Shown here: positions 1 to 6,952 of the stretch, piece after piece | How the letters are laid out: each line of letters starts with the position of its first letter | Numbering within the stretch: position 1 is the stretch's first letter | Source: Bacillota bacterium | Lineage (GTDB): Bacteria; Bacillota_A; Clostridia; Lachnospirales; Bianqueaceae | DNA length: 16,263 bases | Assembly: GCA_017420625.1 (NCBI GenBank) | Contig: JAFOIR010000372.1 | Span: forward strand, 1-16,263 | Reading direction: 5' to 3' | Notes under the pieces: generated by a model | What the model was told of the DNA's origin: nothing | Seen by the model: the letters and a program-made list of their open reading frames with translations, nothing else | The model's database searches: none | Made by a program: the position numbers and the translations under genes

Positions 1-587
1 ATCAGGGTTCCGGTAGTTTCGCCGATCGCATAATCTTCCGGTCCCATAATTCCGCTGGGATGAACGATGCAGGCATTAAGCCCGAGATCATGTACGGCGT
101 CCAGCACTTCCTGGCTTGCCATGGCTTTGCTGCGGCTGTAGCAGCCCACCACTTCGTCGGGATCGAAGCGTTTCACTTCCCGGATGGCCTGTCCCATACC
201 TGCTTCCGGAATGGCTCCGGTGGAAGAGCAGTAGACCAGTTTCCTGCATTCGGGATGGGAGAGACACATTCTGATGATATTCTTGGTTCCATCCACATTG
301 ACTTCCATCACCTTGGAGGAATAATCCGGATTTACAGAAACGATACTGGCAATGTGCAGTACAATGGTCTCGGTGCCTTCCTCTACACTGAAAAGTCTTT
401 CCAGAGAATCGGTATCGGTCAGATCTCCTTCCACGATCTCTGCTTCCTGAGGGACAAATTTCATTGCCGGATCTCCTGGCAGAACAAAAGCGCGGACGCT
501 TTCTCCTCTTTCAATCAGCTGACGGCAGATGGTGCCTCCAAGAAAACCTGCTGCACCGGTTACAAGATATTTGATATTGCTTTTCAT
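1..587 (-). CDS. NAD(P)-dependent epimerase/reductase, extended SDR family (N-terminal part, runs off window)
   Basis: The reverse strand is open from the ATG at 587 to the window edge (195 residues visible). The protein begins with a Rossmann strand and the extended-SDR dinucleotide motif TGAAGFLG at residues 10-17, has an acidic residue pattern EGDLTD near 53-58, a Ser-Ser-Thr active-site segment near 121-123, and the catalytic pair Y150/K154 in YSRSK. This is the NAD-dependent epimerase/dehydratase or dihydroflavonol-4-reductase-like family, a cytoplasmic oxidoreductase acting on a sugar-nucleotide or small carbonyl substrate. The substrate cannot be read because the C-terminal substrate-binding part lies outside the window. 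A GGAGG site (597-601) sits 9 bases before the start, which fixes it. It is transcribed away from the HIT gene. A degenerate MarR-like relic lies in the divergent spacer. Confidence 0.9.
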   Translation of the reverse strand, partial: MKSNIKYLVTGAAGFLGGTICRQLIERGESVRAFVLPGDPAMKFVPQEAEIVEGDLTDTDSLERLFSVEEGTETIVLHIASIVSVNPDYSSKVMEVNVDGTKNIIRMCLSHPECRKLVYCSSTGAIPEAGMGQAIREVKRFDPDEVVGCYSRSKAMASQEVLDAVHDLGLNACIVHPSGIMGPEDYAIGETTGTL

Positions 588-649
588 ATTCAATAACCTC
601 CGTTATGTTTTGACTTTTATTCTTCAGTTTTCCAACTGACAAGCCTATC

Positions 650-678
650 ATAACAGGGGTATATTTTTATAATGTCAG
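650..678 (-). promoter_or_regulatory. Possible promoter of the SDR gene
   Basis: On the reverse strand CTGACA (678-673) is followed after 17 bases by TGTTAT (655-650). Both boxes depart from consensus. The spacing and the position about 65 bases before the SDR start are what support it. Confidence 0.3.
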
Positions 679-722
679 AGTTTTGTTAAAGTTTGGTTAA
701 TATTGAAAATTGTTTTCTCTTA

Positions 723-857
723 ATTACCTATGAAAAACGAAGAGTGGTTCTGGAGACTGATCGGGGACAAGAACTGGATGAGCGCAGAAAAGACCTGATG
801 AAGCTGCTCAGCATTATGCGCAGCGGTGAAGACCCTATGGCTACATCAGGTTTATAG
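723..857 (+). pseudogene. Probable relic of a MarR-family regulator (C-terminal wing and helix)
   Basis: The forward frame open from about 690 to the TAG at 855-857 reads YEKRRVVLETDRGQELDERR and continues as an amphipathic helix. This resembles the wing and following dimerisation helix of MarR regulators, where the usual pattern is DKR-x-x-x-V-x-L-T-x-x-G-x-x-L followed by Arg/Glu-rich helix. There is no start codon with a ribosome site in frame and no N-terminal DNA-binding helices, so it cannot be a working gene. The spacer 601-952 otherwise holds only the two flanking promoters. The family call rests on a short segment and could be coincidence. Confidence 0.35.
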
Positions 858-878
858 ATTACTCTCCTTCAGCCAATA

Positions 879-907
879 TTGATTGTTGCCCGGGAATCGG
901 GTAAAAT
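879..907 (+). promoter_or_regulatory. Promoter of the HIT-family gene
   Basis: TTGATT (879-884) and TAAAAT (902-907) are separated by 17 bases and lie about 45 bases before the start codon at 953. Confidence 0.55.
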
Positions 908-952
908 AAGGGTTAAGTTTGTAACTTTTTATTCAGGAAGGTAGGGATAAAT

Positions 953-1381
953 ATGACAGATGAAATGAAAAACTGCTCCTATTGTTCAGAAGGAGAACTG
1001 CTGGATGCCTTTGGAATCAAGATCGGCGAACTCCCCATGTCCAAGGTGATCCTGTTCAAGGAACAAAGCCACCGCGGACGGGTGATCGTTGCCTGTAAAA
1101 AACATGTGGATGATATCACCGGACTGTCGAAGGAAGAACGGGCGCAGTTTATCGAGGATGTGAACCATACGGCAGAGGTTCTTCATGAATTGTTTCATCC
1201 GGATAAGATCAATTTCGGCGCTTATGGGGATACCATGCATCATCTGCACTTTCATCTGGTTCCCAAGTACCACCAGGATGAATTTGAATGGGGCGGTGTC
1301 TTTGCTATGAATCCCGGCAGAAAAACACTGGCCCCGGAGCAGTATGAGGAACTGATCACACTGATTCGATCGAAGCTGTAA
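953..1381 (+). CDS. HIT-family nucleotide hydrolase/transferase
   Basis: A 142-residue histidine-triad protein. Residues around 97-102 read HLHFHLVP, the family's active-site H-x-H-x-H-hydrophobic signature, in which the central histidine attacks the alpha-phosphate of a nucleoside phosphoramidate, dinucleoside polyphosphate or similar substrate. An N-terminal CSYC pair is typical of bacterial HIT proteins that bind a metal ion. The length matches the family (about 110-150 residues). The start at 953 follows an AGGAAGG/AGGG stretch at 935-946. An internal ATG at 965 is an alternative start. The protein is cytoplasmic and its physiological substrate cannot be told from sequence. Only 22 bases separate its stop from a degenerate GltA-like fragment, with which it was probably once cotranscribed. 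Confidence 0.92.
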   Translation: MTDEMKNCSYCSEGELLDAFGIKIGELPMSKVILFKEQSHRGRVIVACKKHVDDITGLSKEERAQFIEDVNHTAEVLHELFHPDKINFGAYGDTMHHLHFHLVPKYHQDEFEWGGVFAMNPGRKTLAPEQYEELITLIRSKL

Positions 1382-1403
1382 CACTTCAAGGAGGAAAAGA
1401 TAT

Positions 1404-1546
1404 ATGGCGCTGCATGTAATGGAGGAAGCCAACCGCTGTCTGCAATGCAAAGCCTCCCTCTTCCGGTGACAACAGATTATCCGGACGCTCCTGTTGTTGA
1501 GATGACGGATGCGTCTGCGCAGGCAGAACAATTACTTCGAGAGTAA
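1404..1546 (+). pseudogene. Relic of a GltA-like NAD(P)H Fe-S/FAD oxidoreductase (N-terminus only)
   Basis: A strong AAGGAGG site (1388-1394) precedes an ATG at 1404 whose first residues are MALHVMEEANRCLQCKASLF before a stop. EEANRCLQCK is the beginning of the N-terminal Fe-S domain (Fer4_20) of glutamate synthase small subunit/GltA and of PreT-type dihydropyrimidine dehydrogenase subunits, where it continues into CxxxCP cluster ligands. Immediately after, in another frame, PVTTDYPDAPVVEM and a short helix are readable up to the TAA at 1544-1546, which looks like the 'GCPVxTDIP' continuation of the same domain. The intact gene would have more than 400 residues, so a deletion removed the bulk and an indel broke the frame. 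Nothing functional should remain, except possibly a 21-residue peptide. Confidence 0.6.
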
Positions 1547-1572
1547 TATCAATAGATCATTAGCCTGTTTTG

Positions 1573-1611
1573 AAAAACCTTTTGATGGAGTAAACGTCAA
1601 AAGGTTTTTTT
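1573..1611 (+). terminator. Rho-independent terminator after the HIT gene and relic
   Basis: A perfect 13-bp inverted repeat, AAAAACCTTTTGA (1573-1585) and TCAAAAGGTTTTT (1597-1609), encloses an 11-base loop and ends in seven T. Confidence 0.85.
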
Positions 1612-1660
1612 GTATTCTTACTATGCCTGAAAAGCATATCACGATATAAATTATAACTAT

Positions 1661-1689
1661 TTGTAAAGTGTCTGATAAGAAGATATAAT
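1661..1689 (+). promoter_or_regulatory. Promoter of the MFS transporter
   Basis: TTGTAA (1661-1666), a 17-base spacer and a perfect TATAAT (1684-1689) lie about 30 bases before the GTG start. Confidence 0.7.
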
Positions 1690-1718
1690 CAGGATATCAC
1701 TGAGAAAGGGAATGAACT

Positions 1719-2888
1719 GTGGAAACGAAAAAACTGTGGAGCCGTAATTTCTTCTGTATTAATCTGTGTGTGATCTTTGCATCCTTCACAAATTTTGCTT
1801 ATATCTATGTCCTTCCGGTGCACATGCTTCGAATTGGAGGCAGCGCTACCAACGTAGGTCTCATGGGTGCAGCATTGACCATCGTTGGTCTCATAACGCG
1901 TCTTACGCTGTCTCCACTGATCGATCGCTGGGGACGCAAACCCATGCTGGTGCTTGGTGGAATCCTCTTTGCGCTCAATTCTCTGGGGTATCTCTTATTG
2001 AAGGATATGGTCTGGGGCGTCATCCTGATGCGCTGCATCAGCGGTTTTTCACAAGGTATCCTCTTTCCCGTACCGCCTACGATCGTTTCGGATATCTCCC
2101 CAAAGGAGAAACTGGTGGACGCGCTGGGGTATTTTGGCATCGCTTCATCGCTTCCTGCTATTTTCTCCTCGCCGCTTGGGTTGTTTCTGTATGAACAGGT
2201 CAGTCCCGATTCCTTCTTCATAGTGACTTTGATCATGTCGTGTATATCGGTCGTATTTGGTTTCCTATATAAGGATGAATATGTTCCGCAGCCGGCAGAA
2301 GAAAAGGCCAGGCGACGTTTCTCTCTGGGAAATGTGCTGGAATTTTCCGTGCTGATTCCCTGTCTGGTATTTTTGCTGGCTATCTTTGGATTCAGTGTAG
2401 TAAACAATTTTGTGATACCCTTTGGGGAGAGTCGGGCAATCGTGGGTATGAGCTGGTTCTTTACAGTCCATAATATTGCTATTATTATCACCCGACTGTT
2501 CGCCAATCGTTTGAAAAAAATCCTGTCTTCCCGGAAGATCATCATCTTTGGGCTGGCTGTCATTGGTGGAGGTACGATCCTGACAGCTTTCGCTGGGAGT
2601 TTCTGGATGATGATGCTCGCCTCCGTGATCATGGCAGTAGGAGGCACCCTGTATTCGCAATATCTGCAGGCAGATATTCTGCTCATGACACCCAGTCGCC
2701 GTCGCGGCGTAGCCAGCTCTACCATGATGCTGTTTCAGGACATTGGAGGAGGCGCCGGTGCAGCACTCTTTGGCGTCACTTCAGAACAGTTTGGCTATCC
2801 ATTCAGTTTTGTGACAGCAGGTATCGTCACTTTGTCCGCGATTCCGCTGGCTCTTTTTGGCAGAAAAGGAAAAGAACAGGAAGAGTAA
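1719..2888 (+). CDS. Major facilitator superfamily transporter
   Basis: A 389-residue integral membrane protein with about twelve hydrophobic segments, the usual length for a drug/metabolite MFS permease. Residues 66-75 (PLIDRWGRKP) are the motif A loop between TM2 and TM3 that is diagnostic of the superfamily. A charged stretch near 190-200 (EEKARRR) marks the central cytoplasmic loop between the two six-helix halves. The likely role is proton-coupled export of a small molecule. The substrate cannot be read. The GTG start at 1719 is chosen because GAGAAAGGG (1702-1710) precedes it by 8 bases. The ATG at 1712 is in another frame. It is transcribed alone, between its own promoter and a hairpin at 2923-2950. 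Confidence 0.88.
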   Translation: METKKLWSRNFFCINLCVIFASFTNFAYIYVLPVHMLRIGGSATNVGLMGAALTIVGLITRLTLSPLIDRWGRKPMLVLGGILFALNSLGYLLLKDMVWGVILMRCISGFSQGILFPVPPTIVSDISPKEKLVDALGYFGIASSLPAIFSSPLGLFLYEQVSPDSFFIVTLIMSCISVVFGFLYKDEYVPQPAEEKARRRFSLGNVLEFSVLIPCLVFLLAIFGFSVVNNFVIPFGESRAIVGMSWFFTVHNIAIIITRLFANRLKKILSSRKIIIFGLAVIGGGTILTAFAGSFWMMMLASVIMAVGGTLYSQYLQADILLMTPSRRRGVASSTMMLFQDIGGGAGAALFGVTSEQFGYPFSFVTAGIVTLSAIPLALFGRKGKEQEE

Positions 2889-2922
2889 TGTTGTTCTCAG
2901 GAATAATAATACAAGCAAATGA

Positions 2923-2950
2923 AAAGCGCCACCCATAAGGGCGGCGCTTT
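2923..2950. terminator. Hairpin terminator shared by the convergent MFS and mgtC units
   Basis: AAAGCGCC (2923-2930) and GGCGCTTT (2943-2950) pair, and CCC/GGG extends the stem inside one mismatch. T runs are short on both strands (TTT forward, TTTT reverse), so it is probably bidirectional. Confidence 0.65.
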
Positions 2951-2956
2951 GATATG

Positions 2957-3070
2957 TCACAGAAGTGTGCTGCAGAGGATCGGCAGCAGAAAAGCAGTCA
3001 TCAGACGAGCCAGTGTTTCTCCGAGAAATGTGAACAGAAAAATATAGCAGGATTGATAGATGTATTTCAT
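2957..3070 (-). CDS. 37-residue membrane ORF, possibly a CidA/LrgA relic
   Basis: Downstream of mgtC on the same strand, an ATG at 3070 with AGAGG 5 bases before it opens a 37-codon frame ending at TGA 2959-2957, just before the shared terminator. The protein is almost entirely hydrophobic. Its start, MKYIYQSCYIFLFTFLGE, follows the pattern of CidA/LrgA holin-like proteins, which often begin MKxLxQ and continue to FLGExL in the first membrane segment. Those proteins have about 120 residues, so this would be a truncated remnant. Alternatively it is a genuine one-TM small protein cotranscribed with mgtC (24 bases downstream of its stop). The CidA resemblance is from memory of the family and is tentative. 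Confidence 0.4.
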   Translation of the reverse strand: MKYIYQSCYIFLFTFLGETLARLMTAFLLPILCSTLL

Positions 3071-3094
3071 AAAACCTCTTTGCTGTGTTCAGGA

Positions 3095-3781
3095 TCATCC
3101 ATGAACGATAAAACTAATTCCATCAATTTTGTCGAGTTTTTCCCGAACACTTTCAAAATCACGCACATAAGAAGCAGTCACATCGAAGCCGACATGTCCG
3201 GATATTCCGCTTTTCGCCGGGGTCGCTTCAATGAACATATCTTTCTCAAAGATCATAGCGATCTCATCCAGGAATCCCTGAATCTTTTCAATATCACAGA
3301 TTTCTATATAAAAATGAAGTGAATGCCTGCGTCTGCGCTCAATTCGTGTGAGCAGTGCGGCATTGACAACACAAAGGACGGTAGTAATCACTGCACCTTC
3401 ATAGAATCCATAGCCGAATGCTACACCAATCGTTGCTGTGACCCACATGCCGGCAGCTGTTGTCAGACCCGCGACAGAAGTGTTGTTTTTTACCAGGATG
3501 ATGCCGGCACCTAAAAAGCCGATTCCTGAAACCACCGAGGCAGAGATCCTGAATATATCTCCTGTCAGTCCCATGGTTTGAGAGACAAACAGACTGCAAA
3601 GTGAAGTCATCGCACCGCCAAGACATACCAGAATGTGTGTCCGAAGTCCCGCTGCTCTGCCATGTCTTCCCCGTTCGATGCCAATCACACCGCCAGCAAC
3701 AGATGCAAACAGAAGACGCAGGAGGATCGTAACTGTCGAAAAACTCCCCAAATAGTTAAGAGCATTTTGAATCTGTGCCAT
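3095..3781 (-). CDS. MgtC/SapB-family membrane protein
   Basis: A 228-residue protein of the MgtC/SapB/YhiD family. The N-terminal half carries about five membrane segments with the family signature GGVIGIERGRHGRAAGLRTH at residues 30-49, followed by GFLGAG and TTAAGMWVTA segments. The soluble C-terminal part (about 155-228) resembles the small ACT-like domain found in MgtC proteins. In pathogens MgtC modulates F-type ATPase and is needed at low magnesium. In Gram-positive commensals the function is not established. AAGGAGGT lies 5 bases before the ATG at 3781. A consensus promoter at 3823-3851 gives a leader of only about 35 bases, so there is no room for the long attenuator leader known from Salmonella mgtC. 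A small membrane ORF follows on the same transcript. Confidence 0.9.
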   Translation of the reverse strand: MAQIQNALNYLGSFSTVTILLRLLFASVAGGVIGIERGRHGRAAGLRTHILVCLGGAMTSLCSLFVSQTMGLTGDIFRISASVVSGIGFLGAGIILVKNNTSVAGLTTAAGMWVTATIGVAFGYGFYEGAVITTVLCVVNAALLTRIERRRRHSLHFYIEICDIEKIQGFLDEIAMIFEKDMFIEATPAKSGISGHVGFDVTASYVRDFESVREKLDKIDGISFIVHG

Positions 3782-3822
3782 AAAAAACCTCCTTACTACC
3801 GACCTTTTCTGAGAATAGATCG

Positions 3823-3851
3823 AGTATACTCTGAGCGGTTTTGTGTGTCAA
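3823..3851 (-). promoter_or_regulatory. Consensus promoter of mgtC-like gene
   Basis: On the reverse strand a perfect TTGACA (3851-3846), a 17-base spacer and TATACT (3828-3823) precede the gene by about 40 bases. Confidence 0.8.
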
Positions 3852-3863
3852 CAAAGGGAATTG

Positions 3864-3930
3864 AAAAAAGAGCTGCGGCTGATTGGTGTGCTGCCCGTCA
3901 AGAGGACACCAGATGCTGCAACTCTTTTTG
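3864..3930 (-). terminator. Terminator of purA-guaA
   Basis: Read on the reverse strand, AAAAAGAGTTGC (3929-3918) pairs with GCAGCTCTTTTT (3876-3865), allowing one G-U pair. An inner GGTGT/ACACC helix (3910-3906 with 3889-3885) makes an extended, interrupted stem. The reverse strand then ends in a T run (3869-3864). It lies 16 bases after the guaA stop. Confidence 0.7.
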
Positions 3931-3945
3931 GTTTTTCGGAAAGGC

Positions 3946-5475
3946 TTACTCCCATTCCACTGTCGCGGGAGGTTTCTGGCTGATATCGTAAACCACACGA
4001 TTCACACCTTCGACTTCGCCAATGATACGAGTGGAGATACGGCCAAGCAGATCATAAGGAATCTTTGCCCAATCAGCAGTCATAAAATCATCTGTCGTGA
4101 CAGCCCGAATGGCAATGAGTTCTGAATAGGTCCGGGCATCGCCCATGACACCGACCGTACGAACACCAGGAAGGACTGCGAAATACTGAGAAAGATAACT
4201 GTCATATCCGCTCTTTTCAATTTCATCGCGAAGGACAGCGTCTGCTTCCTGCAGGATCCTGACACGTTCCGCGGTAACTTCGCCGATGATGCGAACGCCC
4301 AATCCGGGTCCGGGGAATGGCTGCCGCCAGACAAGTTCATGGGGCAGTCCCAGGCTTTCGCCAACTTTTCGGACTTCATCTTTGAACAGATCTTTCAGCG
4401 GTTCAATAACCCCATCAAAATGAATATCTTCTGGCATCCGGACCTGATTGTGGTGAGTCTTGATCTTGGCAGCATCTCCTTTACCGCTCTCGATGCGGTC
4501 CGGATAGATCGTACCCTGAGCGAAGAAGCCGCCGTTATACAGTTCGCGGACGTTTTTCCAGAAGACTTCATAAAACTGGACGCCGATGATATTTCGTTTT
4601 TCTTCGGGATCCGTCACGCCTTTCAGGTGAGACAGGAATTCTTCCTGGCATTCGATACGAACAAAATTCATCGGGAAGAGGTCTTTGAAGGCTTTCTCAA
4701 CCATGTCACCTTCATTTTTACGCATCAGTCCCTGATCCACAAAGACACAGGTCAGCTGTTTGCCGACGGCACGGGATAAAAGCGCGGCAGCCACAGAGCT
4801 GTCAACGCCGCCGGAAAGGCCGAGAATGACACCGCGGTTTCCGATCTGGTCCCGAAGCTCCTGAACTGTCCGGTTGATGAAGTCGCCCATTTCCCAGTCT
4901 CCTTTGCATCCACAGATGCGGTAAAGGAAATTGTGGAGGATAAGCTGGCCATATTCGGTATGCGTAACTTCCGGATGGAACTGAACGGCATAAACTCGTC
5001 TTTTCGGATTTTCCATCGCAGCGACAGGACATTTAGCCGACCAGGCACTGATCAGGTAATTCTTCGGCGCCCGGGAGATATAGTCGTTGTGACTCATCCA
5101 GTAAAGGGCTTTGGCAGGAACATCTTTGAACAGGAGGCTGGAAGGGTTGACCGTGACTTCAGTCTGACCAAATTCCGGCTTCTCTGCATGTTCGATCTTC
5201 CCATCATTCATCCATGCTACCAGCTGTGCGCCGTAACAGATTCCGAGAATCGGAATGCCCAGTTTCAGGATATCCGGTGTATAATGCGGCGAGGTGGTTT
5301 CATAGATGCTGTTGGGTCCGCCGGTGAAAATGATTCCTTTATAGTTGCCGGCCTTGATCTGTTCCAAGGGAACCGTATAAGGAAGAATTTCGGCATAGAT
5401 TTTTAAGTCTCTGACACGGCGGGCGATCAGCTGATTATACTGACCGCCAAAATCAAGAACTAATATTTTTTCCAT
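3946..5475 (-). CDS. guaA: GMP synthase (glutamine-hydrolysing)
   Basis: A 509-residue protein, the normal length, that converts XMP, ATP and glutamine to GMP in the cytoplasm. The N-terminal class I amidotransferase domain has its nucleophile C80 in GICYGAQ and the His/Glu partners H167 and E169 in QFHPEV. The ATP-pyrophosphatase domain carries the PP-loop SGGVDSS at 221-227. The C-terminal dimerisation/XMP-binding domain ends in the conserved RVVYDISQKPPATVEWE. All key residues are present. Its ATG lies only 6 bases after the purA stop and has no clear Shine-Dalgarno sequence, so it probably depends on ribosomes finishing purA. With purA it forms the two branches from IMP to AMP and GMP in one unit. 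A structured terminator follows. Confidence 0.97.
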   Translation of the reverse strand: MEKILVLDFGGQYNQLIARRVRDLKIYAEILPYTVPLEQIKAGNYKGIIFTGGPNSIYETTSPHYTPDILKLGIPILGICYGAQLVAWMNDGKIEHAEKPEFGQTEVTVNPSSLLFKDVPAKALYWMSHNDYISRAPKNYLISAWSAKCPVAAMENPKRRVYAVQFHPEVTHTEYGQLILHNFLYRICGCKGDWEMGDFINRTVQELRDQIGNRGVILGLSGGVDSSVAAALLSRAVGKQLTCVFVDQGLMRKNEGDMVEKAFKDLFPMNFVRIECQEEFLSHLKGVTDPEEKRNIIGVQFYEVFWKNVRELYNGGFFAQGTIYPDRIESGKGDAAKIKTHHNQVRMPEDIHFDGVIEPLKDLFKDEVRKVGESLGLPHELVWRQPFPGPGLGVRIIGEVTAERVRILQEADAVLRDEIEKSGYDSYLSQYFAVLPGVRTVGVMGDARTYSELIAIRAVTTDDFMTADWAKIPYDLLGRISTRIIGEVEGVNRVVYDISQKPPATVEWE

Positions 5476-5481
5476 TATTCG

Positions 5482-6753
5482 TTAACGAAAGATGATTTCT
5501 TCGCGGCCGGGTCCGTTCGATACCATGGTGATCGGAACGCCCAGTTCTTTTTCAATAAACAGGACATAGTTCTTTGCCTCTTCAGGCAGTTTGTCGAATT
5601 CAGTGATACCACGGATGTTGCATTTCCATCCCGGAAAAACTTTCAAAATCGGTTTGGCTTTTTTCAGAAGAGGAGTCACCGGGAAATTCGTGACTGTCTT
5701 TCCGTCGATCTCATAGGCGACGCAGACCGGGATTTCATCCAGATAGGACAGACAGTCGATCGCAGTGAGTGCAACTTGAGTCGCTCCCTGCATCCGGACA
5801 CCGTAGCGGGATGCAACACAGTCGTACCAGCCTACACGGCGCGGTCTGCCGGTCGTGGCACCAAATTCACCTTTGTCACCTCCGTGCATCCGAAGCTCCT
5901 GAGCCTCATCGCCAAAAATTTCAGAGACAAATTCGCCGGCTCCGACAGCACTGGAATAGGCCTTGGTGACACAGATGACGTCTTCGATCAAACGAGCGGG
6001 GATTCCTGCGCCGACAGAGCCGTACCCGGCCAACGGAGATGAAGAAGTGACCATCGGATAGATACCGAAATCCGGATCTTTGAGGGTTCCAAGCTGCCCC
6101 TCAAGCAGAATGGTCTCCCCATCTTCGATGGCAGACTGCAGGTAGCTGGCTGTATCACAGACATAGGGTTCGATCATTTCACGATAGGAATCGAGGATCC
6201 GGAGCAAATCTTCCAGATCGATGAGCGGCTTGTGATAAACATGGGCAAGCAGCTGATTTTTGTATTCGACGACCCTTGCCAGCTTTTCACGCAGCTCATC
6301 CGGATAGAACAGCTCGTTGACCTGTACGCCGATCTTGGCAAACTTATCAGAGAAGAAAGGAGCAATTCCGGATTTGGTCGAACCAAAGGCAGCGGCTCCG
6401 AGTCGTTCTTCTTCATAGACATCCAGATCTACATGATAGGGCATCATTACCTGTGCCCGGTCAGAAACCAGGATTTTAGGATTGACGCCTCGTTCCCGAA
6501 TGGAACTGAGCTCACTGATGAGCTTGGGGATATCGAGAGCAATACCATTGCCGAGAATATTGACCGTATCCGGATAGCATACCCCGCTGGGCAGCAGATG
6601 AAGTGCAAATCGTCCATACTCGTTGATGATCGTGTGACCGGCATTGGCGCCGCCCTGAAAACGAACAACGATATCAGACTTGGCAGCCAGCATATCCGTG
6701 ATTTTACCTTTTCCTTCGTCGCCCCAGTTGGCACCTACAATTGCTCTTACCAT
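5482..6753 (-). CDS. purA: Adenylosuccinate synthetase (divergent variant)
   Basis: A 423-residue enzyme that joins IMP and aspartate with GTP hydrolysis, the first step from IMP to AMP. The GTP loop WGDEGKGK (10-17) with catalytic D12, H40 in NAGHT, the TTGRPRR motif and the C-terminal GPGREE are intact. Two IMP-binding segments differ from the classical family. GTTGRGIGP is GSTKSGIAP (124-132), and EGAQGTLLD is EGQLGTLKD, which replaces the glutamine corresponding to E. coli Q224 by leucine. The intersubunit Arg143 position is K140. The threonine equivalent to T129 is kept (T126). I believe a similar variant occurs in other Clostridia, so it is probably active. Its ribosome site is poor (AAGAG, 11-15 bases upstream). 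guaA follows after 6 bases. Confidence 0.95.
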   Translation of the reverse strand: MVRAIVGANWGDEGKGKITDMLAAKSDIVVRFQGGANAGHTIINEYGRFALHLLPSGVCYPDTVNILGNGIALDIPKLISELSSIRERGVNPKILVSDRAQVMMPYHVDLDVYEEERLGAAAFGSTKSGIAPFFSDKFAKIGVQVNELFYPDELREKLARVVEYKNQLLAHVYHKPLIDLEDLLRILDSYREMIEPYVCDTASYLQSAIEDGETILLEGQLGTLKDPDFGIYPMVTSSSPLAGYGSVGAGIPARLIEDVICVTKAYSSAVGAGEFVSEIFGDEAQELRMHGGDKGEFGATTGRPRRVGWYDCVASRYGVRMQGATQVALTAIDCLSYLDEIPVCVAYEIDGKTVTNFPVTPLLKKAKPILKVFPGWKCNIRGITEFDKLPEEAKNYVLFIEKELGVPITMVSNGPGREEIIFR

Positions 6754-6778
6754 AAGGATTCACTCTTTTCATATTTAT

Positions 6779-6793
6779 TTTTGCTGAGCAAAA
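6779..6793. promoter_or_regulatory. 15-bp palindrome in the purA leader (candidate operator)
   Basis: TTTTGCT-G-AGCAAAA is a perfect inverted repeat with a one-base centre, located between the purA -10 box and its start codon. It could bind a repressor. It does not match the Bacillus PurBox as I remember it. Confidence 0.35.
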
Positions 6794-6814
6794 GGGTTTT
6801 TTGCCAGCCGTCTC

Positions 6815-6844
6815 ATTATAGCATAATCGATTAAAATGCCGCAA
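6815..6844 (-). promoter_or_regulatory. Promoter of purA-guaA
   Basis: On the reverse strand a perfect TATAAT (6820-6815) is preceded at 18 bases by TTGCGG (6844-6839). The predicted leader is about 55 bases, too short for a purine riboswitch. Confidence 0.55.
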
Positions 6845-6850
6845 CATTTC

Positions 6851-6879
6851 TTGACAGAAGGTACGGCTTTCGATACAAT
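6851..6879 (+). promoter_or_regulatory. Promoter of the glyoxalase-family gene
   Basis: A perfect TTGACA (6851-6856), a 17-base spacer and TACAAT (6874-6879). It is divergent from the purA promoter, with adjacent -35 boxes. Confidence 0.75.
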
Positions 6880-6952
6880 GAATTTTAAGGGGAAACCTGA
6901 AAAGATTTTAGTAAATTTAACGAATGAAAACATTCAGGAAGGATGAAAAGTC

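Noticed and set aside
986..1531. Long open frame antisense to the HIT gene
   Set aside because: It lies opposite a gene with a perfect family motif, has Cys/His/Arg-rich composition and no ribosome site.
1805..2725. 306-codon frame antisense to the MFS transporter
   Set aside because: It mirrors the codon pattern of the transporter, gives a Pro/Arg/Ser-rich protein with no family resemblance and has no promoter.
4339..5406. Several forward frames opposite guaA
   Set aside because: guaA is intact and unmistakable. The forward frames lack ribosome sites and resemble no family.
6232..6834. 200-codon forward frame opposite the purA start
   Set aside because: It overlaps intact purA and its promoter, and its product resembles nothing known.
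6754..6850. Purine riboswitch in the purA leader
   Set aside because: The expected leader is only about 55 bases and the three-helix purine aptamer core is not visible.
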